From: PALSA-505 sp036502085
GTDB lineage: Bacteria; Actinomycetota; Actinomycetes; Streptosporangiales; Streptosporangiaceae
Assembly (NCBI GenBank): GCA_036502085.1
Contig: DASXZD010000089.1
Coordinates: 14,619-78,618, forward strand
Length of the DNA: 64,000 nt
Direction of reading: 5' to 3'
A program made the position numbers and the translations under genes. The notes under the pieces are model-generated. The model saw only the letters and a program-made list of their open reading frames with translations. It was not told where the DNA came from and searched no databases. Shown piece after piece: positions 6,741 to 14,567 of the stretch. Position 1 is the stretch's first letter, and every line of letters begins with the position of its first letter.

Positions 6741-8909
6741 ATGTGCCTTGAGCTGTTCGACGCGCAGCTGGGCAGCAGGAACCTGGATCTGGCCGCGGGC
6801 TGGCTGCGCGAGCGCGGGCACGGTTACTACACGATCGGGTCCTCGGGGCACGAGGGCAACGCCGGGGTCGCCGCGGCGCTTCAGGTCACCGACCCGGCGC
6901 TGCTGCACTACCGGTCGGGCGCCTTCTACCTGACCCGGGCCTGCCAGGCGAGCCGGTCACCGGACGCGATGCGCGACGCCCTGCGGGACGTGCTGCTCGG
7001 CATCGTCGCCGCGGCCGACGAGCCGATCGCGGGCGGGCGGCATAAGGTGTTCGGCAACGACCGGCTCGCGATCATCCCGCAGACGTCCACGATCGCGTCG
7101 CACCTGCCGCGCGCCGTCGGCCTGGCGTTCGCTCTGGACCGCGCGGCGCGGCTGGCGGCCGGACCGGGCGCGCCCGCGGCCGGGGACTGGCGCGGCTGGC
7201 CGCGGCCCGACTGGCCGGATGACGCGATCGTGGTGTGCTCGTTCGGCGACGCGTCGGTCAATCACTCGACCGCGGCGGGCGCGCTCAACATCGCCGCGTA
7301 CTGCACCTACCAGGCGCTGCCGCTGCCGCTGCTGCTGGTCTGCGAGGACAACGGGCTCGGCATCAGCGTCCGGACGCCGCCGGGCTGGGTGCAGGCGGCG
7401 CAGTCCGGCCGGGCGGGCGTGGCGTACTTCCACGCCGACGGCGCCGACCTGGCCGATGTGTACGACAGCACGCTGCGGGCCGCCGCGCTGGTGCGGGTGC
7501 GCCGGGTGCCCGCGTTCTTGCACCTGTCGGTGACCAGGCTCGGCGGGCACGCCGGCGCCGACGCCGAGTCGGCCTACCGCAACGCGGCCGAGATCGCGGC
7601 GGCGGCCGCGGATGACCCGCTGCTGGGCACGGCCAGGCTGCTGATCGACGCGGGCACGCTCAGCCGCGACGAGGTGCTGGCCCGGCACGCGCGGTCGCGG
7701 GACGACGTGCTGGCGCTGGCCGCCGAGGTGGCCGGCGCCCGGCGGCTCGGGTCGGCCGCCGAGATCATGGCCCCGCTGGCCATCCGCCGCCCCGGCACGG
7801 TGGCGGAGCGCGCCGCGGCCTGCGCCGATCCGGCCGCCAGACAGACCGCGTTCGACGGGCGGCTGCCCGAGGACGGCGGCCCGCTCACGCTGGCCCAGGC
7901 GATCAACGCCACGCTGGCCGACGCGCTCGCGGCCAGGCCGGGGATGCTGGTGTTCGGCGAGGACGTGGCCCGCAAGGGCGGCGTGTACGGGGTGACCAGG
8001 GGGCTGCTGCGCCGGTTCGGCGCCAGCCGGGTGTTCGACACGCCGCTGGACGAACAGGCCGTGCTCGGGCTGGCCCTCGGCGCCGGGCTGGCCGGCCTGC
8101 TGCCGGTGCCCGAGGTCCAGTACCTCGCCTACCTGCACAACGCCGCCGACCAGATCCGCGGCGAGGCCGCGACGCTGTCCTTCTTCTCCCAGGGCAGGTT
8201 CCGCAATCCGGTCGTGCTGCGGGTCGCGGGCCTGGCCTACCAGGAAGGGTTCGGCGGCCACTTCCACAACGACAACGCGGTCGGCGCGCTGCGCGACATC
8301 CCCGGCGTCGTCATCGCCGTGCCGGGCCGGCCGGACGATGCCGCGGCGATGCTGCGCACCTGCCTGGCCGCCGCCGAGGCTGACGGCAGCGTCTGCGTGT
8401 TCCTCGAGCCGATCGCGCTGTACCACGCGCGCGACGCGCTCAGCGACGGCGACGGCTGCTGGCTCGCGTCATACCCGCCGCCGCGGGACTGGGCGGCCGG
8501 GCACGTGCCGCTCGGCCGGGCGCGGGCCTACCCTGCGGCCGGCGGTGCCGCCAACCTCACGATCATCACGTTCGGCAACGGCGTGCGGCTGAGCCTGCGC
8601 GCGGCGGCCAGGCTGCAGGCGGCCGGGATCCGCTGCCGGGTGCTGGACCTGCGCTGGCTCGCGCCGCTGCCGGCCGACGACATCCTGCGCGAGGCCGCGC
8701 TGACGGGCAGAGTGCTGGTCGCCGACGAGACCCGGCGCACCGGCGGGGTATCGGAGGCGGTGATCACCGCGCTGGCCGACGGCGGGTTCGACGGCCGGGT
8801 GGCCCGGGTGACGAGCCGGGACAGTTTCATCCCGCTCGGCGCCGCCGCCGCGGCCGTCCTGCTGTCCGAGCAAGACATCGAGGCCGCCGCCCGCGATCTG
8901 CTGAGCTAG
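6741..8909 (+). CDS. Fused E1 alpha-beta subunit of a 2-oxoacid dehydrogenase complex (ThDP-dependent)
   Basis: The 722-residue protein joins both halves of a branched-chain/pyruvate-type E1 enzyme. The alpha half (about 1-330) has GHEGNAGVAAAL, GRHKVFGND, IPQTSTIASHLP and the ThDP-binding stretch starting GDASVNHSTAAGALNIAAY near 169. The beta half (about 383-720) starts PLTLAQAINATLADAL, has VFGEDVARKGGVYG, and ends in a transketolase C-terminal domain with VADETRRTGGVSEAV. It would decarboxylate a 2-oxoacid and pass the acyl group to a lipoyl E2, but no E2 or E3 gene is nearby. The frame is open from 6606. I start at the ATG at 6741 because the upstream part crosses the hairpin and G-runs; GTG at 6735 is also possible. 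Confidence 0.85.
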   Translation: MCLELFDAQLGSRNLDLAAGWLRERGHGYYTIGSSGHEGNAGVAAALQVTDPALLHYRSGAFYLTRACQASRSPDAMRDALRDVLLGIVAAADEPIAGGRHKVFGNDRLAIIPQTSTIASHLPRAVGLAFALDRAARLAAGPGAPAAGDWRGWPRPDWPDDAIVVCSFGDASVNHSTAAGALNIAAYCTYQALPLPLLLVCEDNGLGISVRTPPGWVQAAQSGRAGVAYFHADGADLADVYDSTLRAAALVRVRRVPAFLHLSVTRLGGHAGADAESAYRNAAEIAAAAADDPLLGTARLLIDAGTLSRDEVLARHARSRDDVLALAAEVAGARRLGSAAEIMAPLAIRRPGTVAERAAACADPAARQTAFDGRLPEDGGPLTLAQAINATLADALAARPGMLVFGEDVARKGGVYGVTRGLLRRFGASRVFDTPLDEQAVLGLALGAGLAGLLPVPEVQYLAYLHNAADQIRGEAATLSFFSQGRFRNPVVLRVAGLAYQEGFGGHFHNDNAVGALRDIPGVVIAVPGRPDDAAAMLRTCLAAAEADGSVCVFLEPIALYHARDALSDGDGCWLASYPPPRDWAAGHVPLGRARAYPAAGGAANLTIITFGNGVRLSLRAAARLQAAGIRCRVLDLRWLAPLPADDILREAALTGRVLVADETRRTGGVSEAVITALADGGFDGRVARVTSRDSFIPLGAAAAAVLLSEQDIEAAARDLLS

Positions 8910-8958
8910 AGCCACCTTGAGCCACCTTGAGCCACCTAGAGCCACGTAGAGCCACCTT
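8909..8958. repeat. Tandem 10-base repeat, five copies
   Basis: Five head-to-tail copies of GAGCCACCTT begin at the last base of the E1 stop codon. Copies 1, 2 and 5 are identical; copy 3 ends in A instead of T, and copy 4 reads GAGCCACGTA. The 10-base period matches one DNA helical turn. The array sits between the stop codon and the strong terminator. Slipped-strand expansion is the simplest origin. No function is evident. Confidence 0.9.
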
Positions 8959-8960
8959 GA

Positions 8961-9004
8961 CCGGAGGCGGGCTGGGGATGGCGCGGTCCTCAGCCCGCCT
9001 CCGG
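8961..9004 (+). terminator. Strong hairpin terminator after the E1 gene
   Basis: A perfect 14-bp stem (CCGGAGGCGGGCTG with its exact complement) extends by four more pairs, one of them a G-T, to about 18 bp around an 8-base loop. It lies about 50 bases after the E1 stop. There is no T-run after it, as is common for actinobacterial terminators. Being symmetrical it could also stop transcription arriving from the other direction. Confidence 0.75.
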
Positions 9005-9046
9005 CGCCCCGCCCTGGGCCTACCGGCCGGGCGGGCGGGGGGTCGG

Positions 9047-9080
9047 TTCCGGCGTGACCCCGGCGGGGATCACGCCGGAA
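9047..9080 (-). terminator. Hairpin terminator downstream of the micro-ORF
   Basis: The arms TTCCGGCGTGA (9047-9057) and TCACGCCGGAA (9070-9080) are exact inverted repeats. The inner bases CCCC and GGGG add four more pairs past a one-base bulge. It lies 18 bases after the stop codon of the minus-strand micro-ORF, so that transcript would be only about 100-150 bases long. It can also act on the plus strand behind the preceding terminator. Confidence 0.7.
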
Positions 9081-9098
9081 GACGGTGTGTTTGCCATG

Positions 9099-9128
9099 TC
9101 AGAAGGTGGGCCAGGTCTTGATGGTCAT
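9099..9128 (-). CDS. Candidate micro-ORF, nine residues (MTIKTWPTF)
   Basis: An ATG preceded by a near-ideal ribosome site (GAGGAGG, then CTCC) opens a nine-codon frame ending in TGA. A terminator hairpin follows 18 bases later. Upstream, between it and the divergent LysR gene, lies a LysR-like palindrome. The set looks like a self-contained tiny transcription unit with a translated peptide. The same frame could start 12 codons earlier, giving 21 residues, but that ATG lies in the palindrome and has no ribosome site. It could be a signalling or precursor peptide, a leader peptide, or a small RNA with a chance ORF. I do not recognise the peptide. Confidence 0.45.
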   Translation of the reverse strand: MTIKTWPTF

Positions 9129-9159
9129 GGAGCCTCCTCGGTAAAGCGGGGTGGAGGGG

Positions 9160-9183
9160 GTCATCGTTGACCAATACGATGAC
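9160..9183. promoter_or_regulatory. LysR-type operator candidate (inverted repeat)
   Basis: The exact 8-base arms GTCATCGT and ACGATGAC are separated by 8 bases. The site lies 48 bases upstream of the LysR ATG and 31 bases upstream of the divergent micro-ORF ATG. LysR proteins typically bind an imperfect palindrome with a T-N11-A core in exactly this kind of divergent promoter, repressing themselves and activating the other gene. The palindrome is seen directly; binding by the adjacent LysR is inferred. Confidence 0.6.
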
Positions 9184-9231
9184 TCACCCGAACGCTGGCA
9201 GACACATCCCAACCGGGCATAAGTTACGGTT

Positions 9232-10224
9232 ATGGCCGACTTGGAGCTGCGGCACCTGCGCGTCGTCCAGGCCGTCGCGGACGCGGGCAGCCTGACCAAG
9301 GCGGCCGCGCGGCTCGGGGTCAGCCAGCCCGCGCTGACCGCGCAGCTGGCCAGGATCGAGCGGATGCTCGGCGGCCGGCTGTTCGCCCGCGGCCCGCGCG
9401 GCGCCGAGCCCACCGCGCTCGGCAGGTTCATCGTCGGCCGGGCCGAGGCGCTGCTCGCGGACATGGACGCGCTGCTGGGCGCGGCCCGGCAGAAGGTCGC
9501 GGGCATGACGGTGCGGCCGCAGCTGCGGGTGGGTTCCACGCCGCTGCTGATGATCGCCGCGTTCGTCGAGCAACTGCACCTGAAGGGCGACTACGGCCAG
9601 GTCACGACGCTGGTGCACGCGGCCGCGCAGGACGTGCTCGGGCTGCTGGCGGCCAGCCGCATCGACGTGGCCATCTGCGACCGGGCCGACGACATGGGGC
9701 CGCAGGACGTCGCCGGGATGCGGCTGCGAACGCTGGTCCACGAGCCCGTGCTGATCGCGCTGGCGCAGAGCCATCCGCTGGCGGAGCGGACCATGATCGA
9801 CCTCGCCGACCTGGCCGAATGCGACTGGGTGGTGCCGCCGCCGCACGACAACCCGCTGCGGCAGCAGCTGCTGGTCGCCTGCAGCACGGCCGGATTCGTC
9901 CCCCGGCTGCGGCACTTCACAAACGACACATCCACCGCGCACATGCTGGTCAGCCACGGCGCGGTCTCGCTGGCCGCGGCCGCCTCCCGGTCCAGCGACG
10001 GCCTGGTCGTGCGGCCGCTGGCCGGCGAGCCGCTAGTGGCCGAGATCCTGTTCGCCACCCGCAGCGGCGACCCTGACGCCGGGACCGCCGACGACCTGTT
10101 CCGCGCCGCGGCTCGCGCCTACCTGACCACGATCGACCGCAATCCGCCCTACCTGCGGCACTGGTGGGCCGAGCACCCCGACAGCCACGCCGCGATCGAC
10201 CTGGCGCTCGCAGGCGAGAGCTAA
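9232..10224 (+). CDS. LysR family transcriptional regulator
   Basis: The 330-residue protein has an N-terminal winged helix-turn-helix (about 4-63) with the usual RHLRVVQAVADAGSLTKAAA and LGVSQPALTAQLARIE segments, followed by an effector-binding domain to about residue 300. No ribosome site precedes the ATG; a TAAGTT box 6 bases upstream suggests leaderless transcription. It diverges from the micro-ORF across a palindromic operator and its 3' end overlaps pcaD by 4 bases head-on. PcaQ-type LysR proteins control pca operons in other bacteria, but this gene is convergent with the operon, so control of the micro-ORF is at least as likely. Confidence 0.9.
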   Translation: MADLELRHLRVVQAVADAGSLTKAAARLGVSQPALTAQLARIERMLGGRLFARGPRGAEPTALGRFIVGRAEALLADMDALLGAARQKVAGMTVRPQLRVGSTPLLMIAAFVEQLHLKGDYGQVTTLVHAAAQDVLGLLAASRIDVAICDRADDMGPQDVAGMRLRTLVHEPVLIALAQSHPLAERTMIDLADLAECDWVVPPPHDNPLRQQLLVACSTAGFVPRLRHFTNDTSTAHMLVSHGAVSLAAAASRSSDGLVVRPLAGEPLVAEILFATRSGDPDAGTADDLFRAAARAYLTTIDRNPPYLRHWWAEHPDSHAAIDLALAGES

Positions 10225-11015
10225 GGCGACACCGACGCCGTCAGGTGATCGAGCAGGGCGCCGGTCACCGGGCCCGGGGCCTGGATGTTGGCCAGGTGCG
10301 CGGCGCCGCGGACCACCCTCAGCCGCGCGCCGGCGATCGCGCGGGCGATCTGCGCGCCGTGCGCGGGCGGCGTGGCCGGATCCTCGCTGGCCGCGATGAC
10401 CAGCGTCGGCGCGATGACCGGGCCGAGCACGGGACGCAGATCCATGGCGGCGATCGCCTCGCAGCAGCCGGCGTAGCCCTCCGGGGCGGTTCCCGCCAGC
10501 ATCGCCGCTATCCCGGCCACGGCCGCCGGGTCGGCCCGGGCGAAGGCCGGGGTGAACCAGCGGCTGAGCGCCGGCCCGGTGATCGGCGCCATCCCGGCGG
10601 CGCGCACCAGCGCGGCCCGGTCCCGCCAGGCCACGGCCGGCGGCAGGTACGCCGACGTGCAGCACAGCCCGAGCGCCGCGATCCTGGCGGGCGCGTGCGC
10701 CGCCAGCCAGAGGCCGGTCATCCCGCCGATCGAGATCCCGGCGTAGCAAGCCCGGCCGATGCCGTGCCGGTCGAGCAGCGCGAGGACGGCCCGGCCGATA
10801 TCACCGATGGAGTACGGTCCGGCCGGGGCCGGGCCGGCCGGCTCGCCGTGCCCGGGCAGCTCGAAGCGGAGCAGCCGGAAGTGCCGGGCCAGCGCGGGCA
10901 GTTGCGGCGCCCAGACCGCCCGGGAGGTGCCAAGCGAGTTGCCGAGCACGAGCACGGGCGCATCCGCCGGGCCGTCCAGCGATGCGGTGAGGGCGAGCCC
11001 CGGCGGCTCAGACAT
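10221..11015 (-). CDS. pcaD: 3-oxoadipate enol-lactonase
   Basis: This 264-residue alpha/beta hydrolase opens 3-oxoadipate enol-lactone to 3-oxoadipate, the last ring-fission intermediate step in protocatechuate breakdown. The oxyanion-loop region VLVLGNSLGTS (21-31), the nucleophile elbow AGISIGGMTG with Ser95, an acidic residue in ASEDPATPP and the final His in GAAHLANIQ are all visible. Its ATG lies inside the end of pcaG (8-base overlap), so it is the last gene of the pcaC-CoA-transferase-pcaH-pcaG-pcaD run. In Streptomyces this enzyme is usually fused to PcaC (PcaL); here it is separate. Confidence 0.92.
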   Translation of the reverse strand: MSEPPGLALTASLDGPADAPVLVLGNSLGTSRAVWAPQLPALARHFRLLRFELPGHGEPAGPAPAGPYSIGDIGRAVLALLDRHGIGRACYAGISIGGMTGLWLAAHAPARIAALGLCCTSAYLPPAVAWRDRAALVRAAGMAPITGPALSRWFTPAFARADPAAVAGIAAMLAGTAPEGYAGCCEAIAAMDLRPVLGPVIAPTLVIAASEDPATPPAHGAQIARAIAGARLRVVRGAAHLANIQAPGPVTGALLDHLTASVSP

Positions 11016-11610
11016 CGAAGAAGACCGTCTCGCGGTCGCCCTGCAGCCGGATGTCGAACCTGAACCCGCCGCCGCCGTCCGGCGCGGCGATCAGCGTGGC
11101 CCGCCGGTCCCGGTCGGCCGACGCGGCCAGCGCGGCCAGCACCGGGTCCGCGGCATTGGCCGCTTCCTCGTCGGGGAAGTAGATCCTGGTCACCAGCCGG
11201 TCGAGCAGGCCGCGGGCGAAGACCGACACGTCCAGATGCGGGGCTTCGGTGCGGCCGTCGCCGGACGGCAGCGCGGCGGGCCGCAGCGTGACGATGCGGT
11301 AACCGCCGTCCGGGCCGGTCGGACAGCGGCCGAACCCGCGGAACCGGGCCGCCTCGGCCTCCTCGGTCCCCCCGGCCGCGCCGCGCGGGTCGTCCGGGTG
11401 CCCGAAGCCGCCGTCCCGCGCGGCCTGCCACGTCTCGATCACCGCGTCAGGCACCGGATCGCCCGCGCCGTCGGTCACCCGCCCGGCGATGACGATCGCG
11501 CCGGGCGTTCCCTCCGGCACGACCTGCGGCCCGTCCGGCCAGGGCAGCGCGATGGCGAAGAACGGGCCGACGGTCTGCGACGGCGTGAGGCCAGCAGCGG
11601 GCCCGCTCAC
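11008..11610 (-). CDS. pcaG: Protocatechuate 3,4-dioxygenase alpha subunit
   Basis: The 200-residue protein is the non-catalytic partner of PcaH in the intradiol dioxygenase that converts protocatechuate to 3-carboxy-cis,cis-muconate. The N-terminal TPSQTVGPFFAIALPW motif is typical of alpha subunits. The intradiol core follows, with VIETWQAARDG, FGRCPTGPDGGYRIVTLRP and LDVSVFARGLLDRLVTRIYF. The Tyr/His iron ligands of the beta subunit are not conserved here, as expected. The GTG start overlaps the pcaH stop by 4 bases. The same frame stays open far upstream over pcaH, but that is antiparallel noise. Confidence 0.93.
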   Translation of the reverse strand: MSGPAAGLTPSQTVGPFFAIALPWPDGPQVVPEGTPGAIVIAGRVTDGAGDPVPDAVIETWQAARDGGFGHPDDPRGAAGGTEEAEAARFRGFGRCPTGPDGGYRIVTLRPAALPSGDGRTEAPHLDVSVFARGLLDRLVTRIYFPDEEAANAADPVLAALAASADRDRRATLIAAPDGGGGFRFDIRLQGDRETVFFDV

Positions 11611-12344
11611 CGGCCGTCGCCGCCCGGCTCGAACGGGGCCGCGCCACGGCCGCGCAGCACGATGTCCCAGGAGTAGCCAAGCGCCCATTCCGGCTCGGTC
11701 AGGCCGATGTCGAAGCGGGCGACCAGCCGGTCGCGCGCGGCGGCGTCCGGCACCGAGCCGAGCACCGGGTCCAGCGGCAGCAGCGGATCGCCGGGAAAGT
11801 ACATCTGGGTCACCAGGCGCTGGGCGAATGCCTGGCCGAACAGCGAGAAGTGAATGTGCGCCGGACGCCAGGCGTTGCGGTGATTGCGCCACGGGTAGGC
11901 GCCCGGCTTGACCGTGACGAACCGGTACCGGCCCTCGTCGTCGGTCAGGCAGCGGCCGAGCCCGGTGAAGTTCTCGTCCAGCGGCGCTTGGTGCTGATCC
12001 CCGTCGTGCCGGTACCGGCCCGCCGCGTTGGTCTGCCAGATCTCGATCAGGCTGCGGGCCACCGGGTGGCCGTCGCCGTCGAGCACCCGGCCGGCCACGA
12101 TGATCCGCTCGCCCTGCGGTTCCCCGGCGTGCTGGCCGGTCAGGTCGGCGTCGCCGGGCCGCACCCGGTCCTCGCCGAGCAGCGGCCCGGTAACCTCGGT
12201 GAGCCGGTGCGGCAGCAGCACCAGGGGCTGCCGGGGCGCGCGCAGCTGCGAGGACCGGTACGGCGGGTAATCGAGCGGCGGATGCACCCGGTCGGGGCGC
12301 AGGTACGGGCGCAGCGGGAACGAGCCGGCCGCGGACGCGGTCAC
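11607..12344 (-). CDS. pcaH: Protocatechuate 3,4-dioxygenase beta subunit
   Basis: The 245-residue catalytic subunit holds non-haem Fe(III). All four ligands are visible with canonical spacing: Tyr111 (in GRYRH), Tyr150 (in GAYPW), His163 and His165 (in AHIHFS). Gaps of 39, 13 and 2 residues match the classical Pseudomonas enzyme. The N-terminal HPPLDYPPYRSS is also typical. The GTG start overlaps the stop of the CoA-transferase gene (GTGA), and its own stop overlaps the pcaG start in the same way, so translation is coupled along the operon. Confidence 0.95.
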   Translation of the reverse strand: MTASAAGSFPLRPYLRPDRVHPPLDYPPYRSSQLRAPRQPLVLLPHRLTEVTGPLLGEDRVRPGDADLTGQHAGEPQGERIIVAGRVLDGDGHPVARSLIEIWQTNAAGRYRHDGDQHQAPLDENFTGLGRCLTDDEGRYRFVTVKPGAYPWRNHRNAWRPAHIHFSLFGQAFAQRLVTQMYFPGDPLLPLDPVLGSVPDAAARDRLVARFDIGLTEPEWALGYSWDIVLRGRGAAPFEPGGDGR

Positions 12345-13168
12345 CGGGCTGCCCCTTCCTGACGCTCGCCGCCCGGCACGGCCTGGACCAGCGCCCGCAG
12401 CGCGGCGAGCTCGCCGGGCGACGGCGGGGCGATCGGCTCGGGCACGTCGGCGGCGGCCAGGTCCCAGCCGGTGCGGGCCCGGACATCCGGCACCGACACG
12501 CCAGGGTACAGCCCGGTCAGCACGAGCTCGCAGCGTCGCGGATCCGGCTCGAGCACGCCGAGGTCGGTGATCACCTTGCGCGGCCCGGCGCCGGTCAGGC
12601 CGAGCCGCGCCCGGTCCCCTGGGCCGCGGCCGTACCCGACCGACGTGACGAAGTCGACCCGGTCGACGAACGACCGGGTGCTCTGCCGGGTGACCACGAT
12701 CACCTCGCGGCAGGACGCGGCGATCTCGGGCGCGCCGCCGGCGCCGGGCAGCCGGGTCTTGGGCTCGGCGTAGTCGGCGCCGATCACGGTCGTGTTGATG
12801 TTCGCGAACCTGTCGATCTGGGCGGCGCCGAGGAAGCCGACGTCGATCCGGCCCGGCTGCAGCCAGTAGTTGAAGATCTCCGGCACGCTGACCACCGAGT
12901 CGGCGGTCTGCGCCAGCACGCCGTCGCCGATCGACAGCGGCAGCCAGCCCGGCTTGGTGCCGATCGTGCCCGATTCGTAGATCAGCACGAGCCCGGGCGC
13001 GTGCGTGAGCCGGGCCAGGTTGGCGGCCGCGCTTGGCAGCCCGATGCCGACGAAGCAGGTCATACCGTCGCGCAGCGCGCGCGCCGCCGCGACCGTCATC
13101 ATCTCGTCGGCGGTGTACGCACCGGACGGGCCGGGCCCCGCGATCCGCGCCTTGTCTTGCGGCGTCAC
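12341..13168 (-). CDS. CoA-transferase beta subunit (3-oxoadipate/glutaconate type)
   Basis: The 275-residue protein is a family I CoA-transferase beta subunit. It has MMTVAAARALRDG (23-35), FVGIGLPSAAANLA, and YESGTIG with Glu65 as the expected CoA-thioester residue. EIFNYWLQPGRIDVGFLGAAQ follows. The ESG form is that of the glutaconate/IpdB-CatJ group rather than classical PcaJ with ENG. Within the pca operon it should activate 3-oxoadipate with CoA from succinyl-CoA. These enzymes normally need an alpha subunit, usually the preceding gene, yet none is present. I chose the GTG at 13168 with GGGAGG just before it; the frame is open further upstream. Confidence 0.85.
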   Translation of the reverse strand: MTPQDKARIAGPGPSGAYTADEMMTVAAARALRDGMTCFVGIGLPSAAANLARLTHAPGLVLIYESGTIGTKPGWLPLSIGDGVLAQTADSVVSVPEIFNYWLQPGRIDVGFLGAAQIDRFANINTTVIGADYAEPKTRLPGAGGAPEIAASCREVIVVTRQSTRSFVDRVDFVTSVGYGRGPGDRARLGLTGAGPRKVITDLGVLEPDPRRCELVLTGLYPGVSVPDVRARTGWDLAAADVPEPIAPPSPGELAALRALVQAVPGGERQEGAAR

Positions 13169-13282
13169 TGCCTCCCGCCTCGCTGCCCTGCCGTGGCCGC
13201 CCCGCGGCCTCGGCCGAAGGACGTCCGTGCGCCATCCGCCCATACGTACGCTATCCGCATGTCCCCGCCGGCGCTACCGGCG

Positions 13283-13681
13283 CTAGCGCGCGGAGTCCCC
13301 GTCCAGCCCCCGCCCGGCCAGCACTTCCTGGGCCACGGCGAAGGCCCGGTTGCCCGCGGGGACCCCGGCATACACCGCGACCTGCAGCAGCACCTCCCGG
13401 ATCTGTGCCGGCGTCAGCCCGTTGCGCAGCGCGGCCGCCACGTGCATGGCCAGCTCCTCGTCCTGGCGCAGCACCGCAAGCGCGGTCAGCGTGACGATGC
13501 TGCGCTCGGCCCTGGTCAGCCCCGGCCGAGACCAGATCTCGCCCCAGGCGTACCGGGTGACCAGGTCCTGGAACGGCTGGGTGAACGGCGTCGTCTCGTC
13601 CTGCGCCCGGTCGACATGGTCGTCGCCGAGTACCTCACGGCGGACGGCTAGCCCCTGCTGTGCACGTTCGGGATCTATCAC
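13283..13681 (-). CDS. pcaC: 4-carboxymuconolactone decarboxylase
   Basis: This is a 132-residue carboxymuconolactone decarboxylase-family protein of normal length. It removes CO2 from 4-carboxymuconolactone to give 3-oxoadipate enol-lactone, the PcaD substrate. Typical features are WGEIWSRPGLTRAERSIVTLTAL and the C-terminal half from MHVAAALRNGLTPAQIREVL to GVPAGNRAF. The start is a GTG. It follows the peptidase E gene by 26 bases and precedes the CoA-transferase gene by about 115 bases, so it belongs to the same transcribed run. A stand-alone PcaC with a separate PcaD differs from the fused PcaL of many actinomycetes. Confidence 0.92.
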   Translation of the reverse strand: MIDPERAQQGLAVRREVLGDDHVDRAQDETTPFTQPFQDLVTRYAWGEIWSRPGLTRAERSIVTLTALAVLRQDEELAMHVAAALRNGLTPAQIREVLLQVAVYAGVPAGNRAFAVAQEVLAGRGLDGDSAR

Positions 13682-13707
13682 GGTTTTTATGCCCTTTCCT
13701 ATCGCGG

Positions 13708-14448
13708 CTAGCGCGGCGGCAGCCAGTGCCGGGTGGGCAGCGCGGTCTCGGTGTACCCGCCGCCGTCGGCTCTAGTCACCTGCCAGGCGCTCTTGCCCGG
13801 GACGATGCACAGCGCCTCGTGCAGGCTCGTGCCGACGTAGTGCAGGCCGGTGCCATCTTCGGTGGCGTAGCCGTCGGGCAGCGTGCCGGCCGCGATCAGC
13901 TCACGGAACACCGTGCGCCGCGGCTGGTCGGCCGAGTCGTCGTGCACCCCGTTGCTGAACGGCAGGAAGCCGAGCCCGCCGGTCAGCGGGTCGAGCGCGT
14001 CGCTGAACGAGTCGGTGACCCCCGAGCCGTGCCAGCACAGGCTCCCCGCGCTGCCGCCGGCCAGCACCACCCCGGCCTGCCAGCACTCGTGCATGATCTC
14101 GTCCAGCCGGTGCGCCCGCCACAGCGCCAGCAGGTTGACCACGCTGCCGCCCCACACGAAGATCACGTCCTGCGCCATCAGGTGCGCGCGAGGATCGGGC
14201 ACGTTCGGCTGCGGGCAGAGCTGGAGGTGCGATAGCTCGGCCGCGCCGAGGCTGGGCGCGGCGGCGTACCAGCCCTCGATGACCTGCGGCCAGTCGCCCA
14301 TCGCGGTCGGGACCATGCACACCCGCGGCCTGGCCGCACCGGACAGGCGCATCGCCTGCCGCACCTGCGCCCCGGCGAGCTCCGGCGGCGAGCCCTCCGG
14401 CCAGCGCGCCCGTCCGGAGCAGGCGAGAATCTGTGGTTCCCGTCCCAT
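13708..14448 (-). CDS. Peptidase E-like protein (peptidase S51, class I glutamine-amidotransferase fold)
   Basis: The 246-residue cytoplasmic protein shows FVWGGSVVNLLALWR (97-111) and the nucleophile elbow AGGSAGSLCW with Ser133, typical of the S51 family. That family includes dipeptidase E, which removes N-terminal Asp from dipeptides, and cyanophycinase. A likely His follows at 140. There is no signal peptide. It lies between the papain-like gene and pcaC on the same strand with short gaps, so it is probably transcribed with the pca genes although it has no known role in aromatic breakdown. Confidence 0.85.
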   Translation of the reverse strand: MGREPQILACSGRARWPEGSPPELAGAQVRQAMRLSGAARPRVCMVPTAMGDWPQVIEGWYAAAPSLGAAELSHLQLCPQPNVPDPRAHLMAQDVIFVWGGSVVNLLALWRAHRLDEIMHECWQAGVVLAGGSAGSLCWHGSGVTDSFSDALDPLTGGLGFLPFSNGVHDDSADQPRRTVFRELIAAGTLPDGYATEDGTGLHYVGTSLHEALCIVPGKSAWQVTRADGGGYTETALPTRHWLPPR

Positions 14449-14567
14449 GCCGCCCTCTCCCCGGTGCGTACCGTCAAAGCCCGTTTTTTCCTAACGCGGG
14501 CAGCCTACGGTGAGGCTCACAGGCCAGGCCCGCGGGGATGGCCCTGGCGCGCATCCGGGCGTCCCCC

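Noticed and set aside
11611..12486. Apparent long N-terminal extension of pcaG (492-codon frame)
   Set aside because: The extension lies across pcaH in another frame and lacks any domain; the GTG at 11610 overlaps the pcaH stop and begins the conserved sequence.
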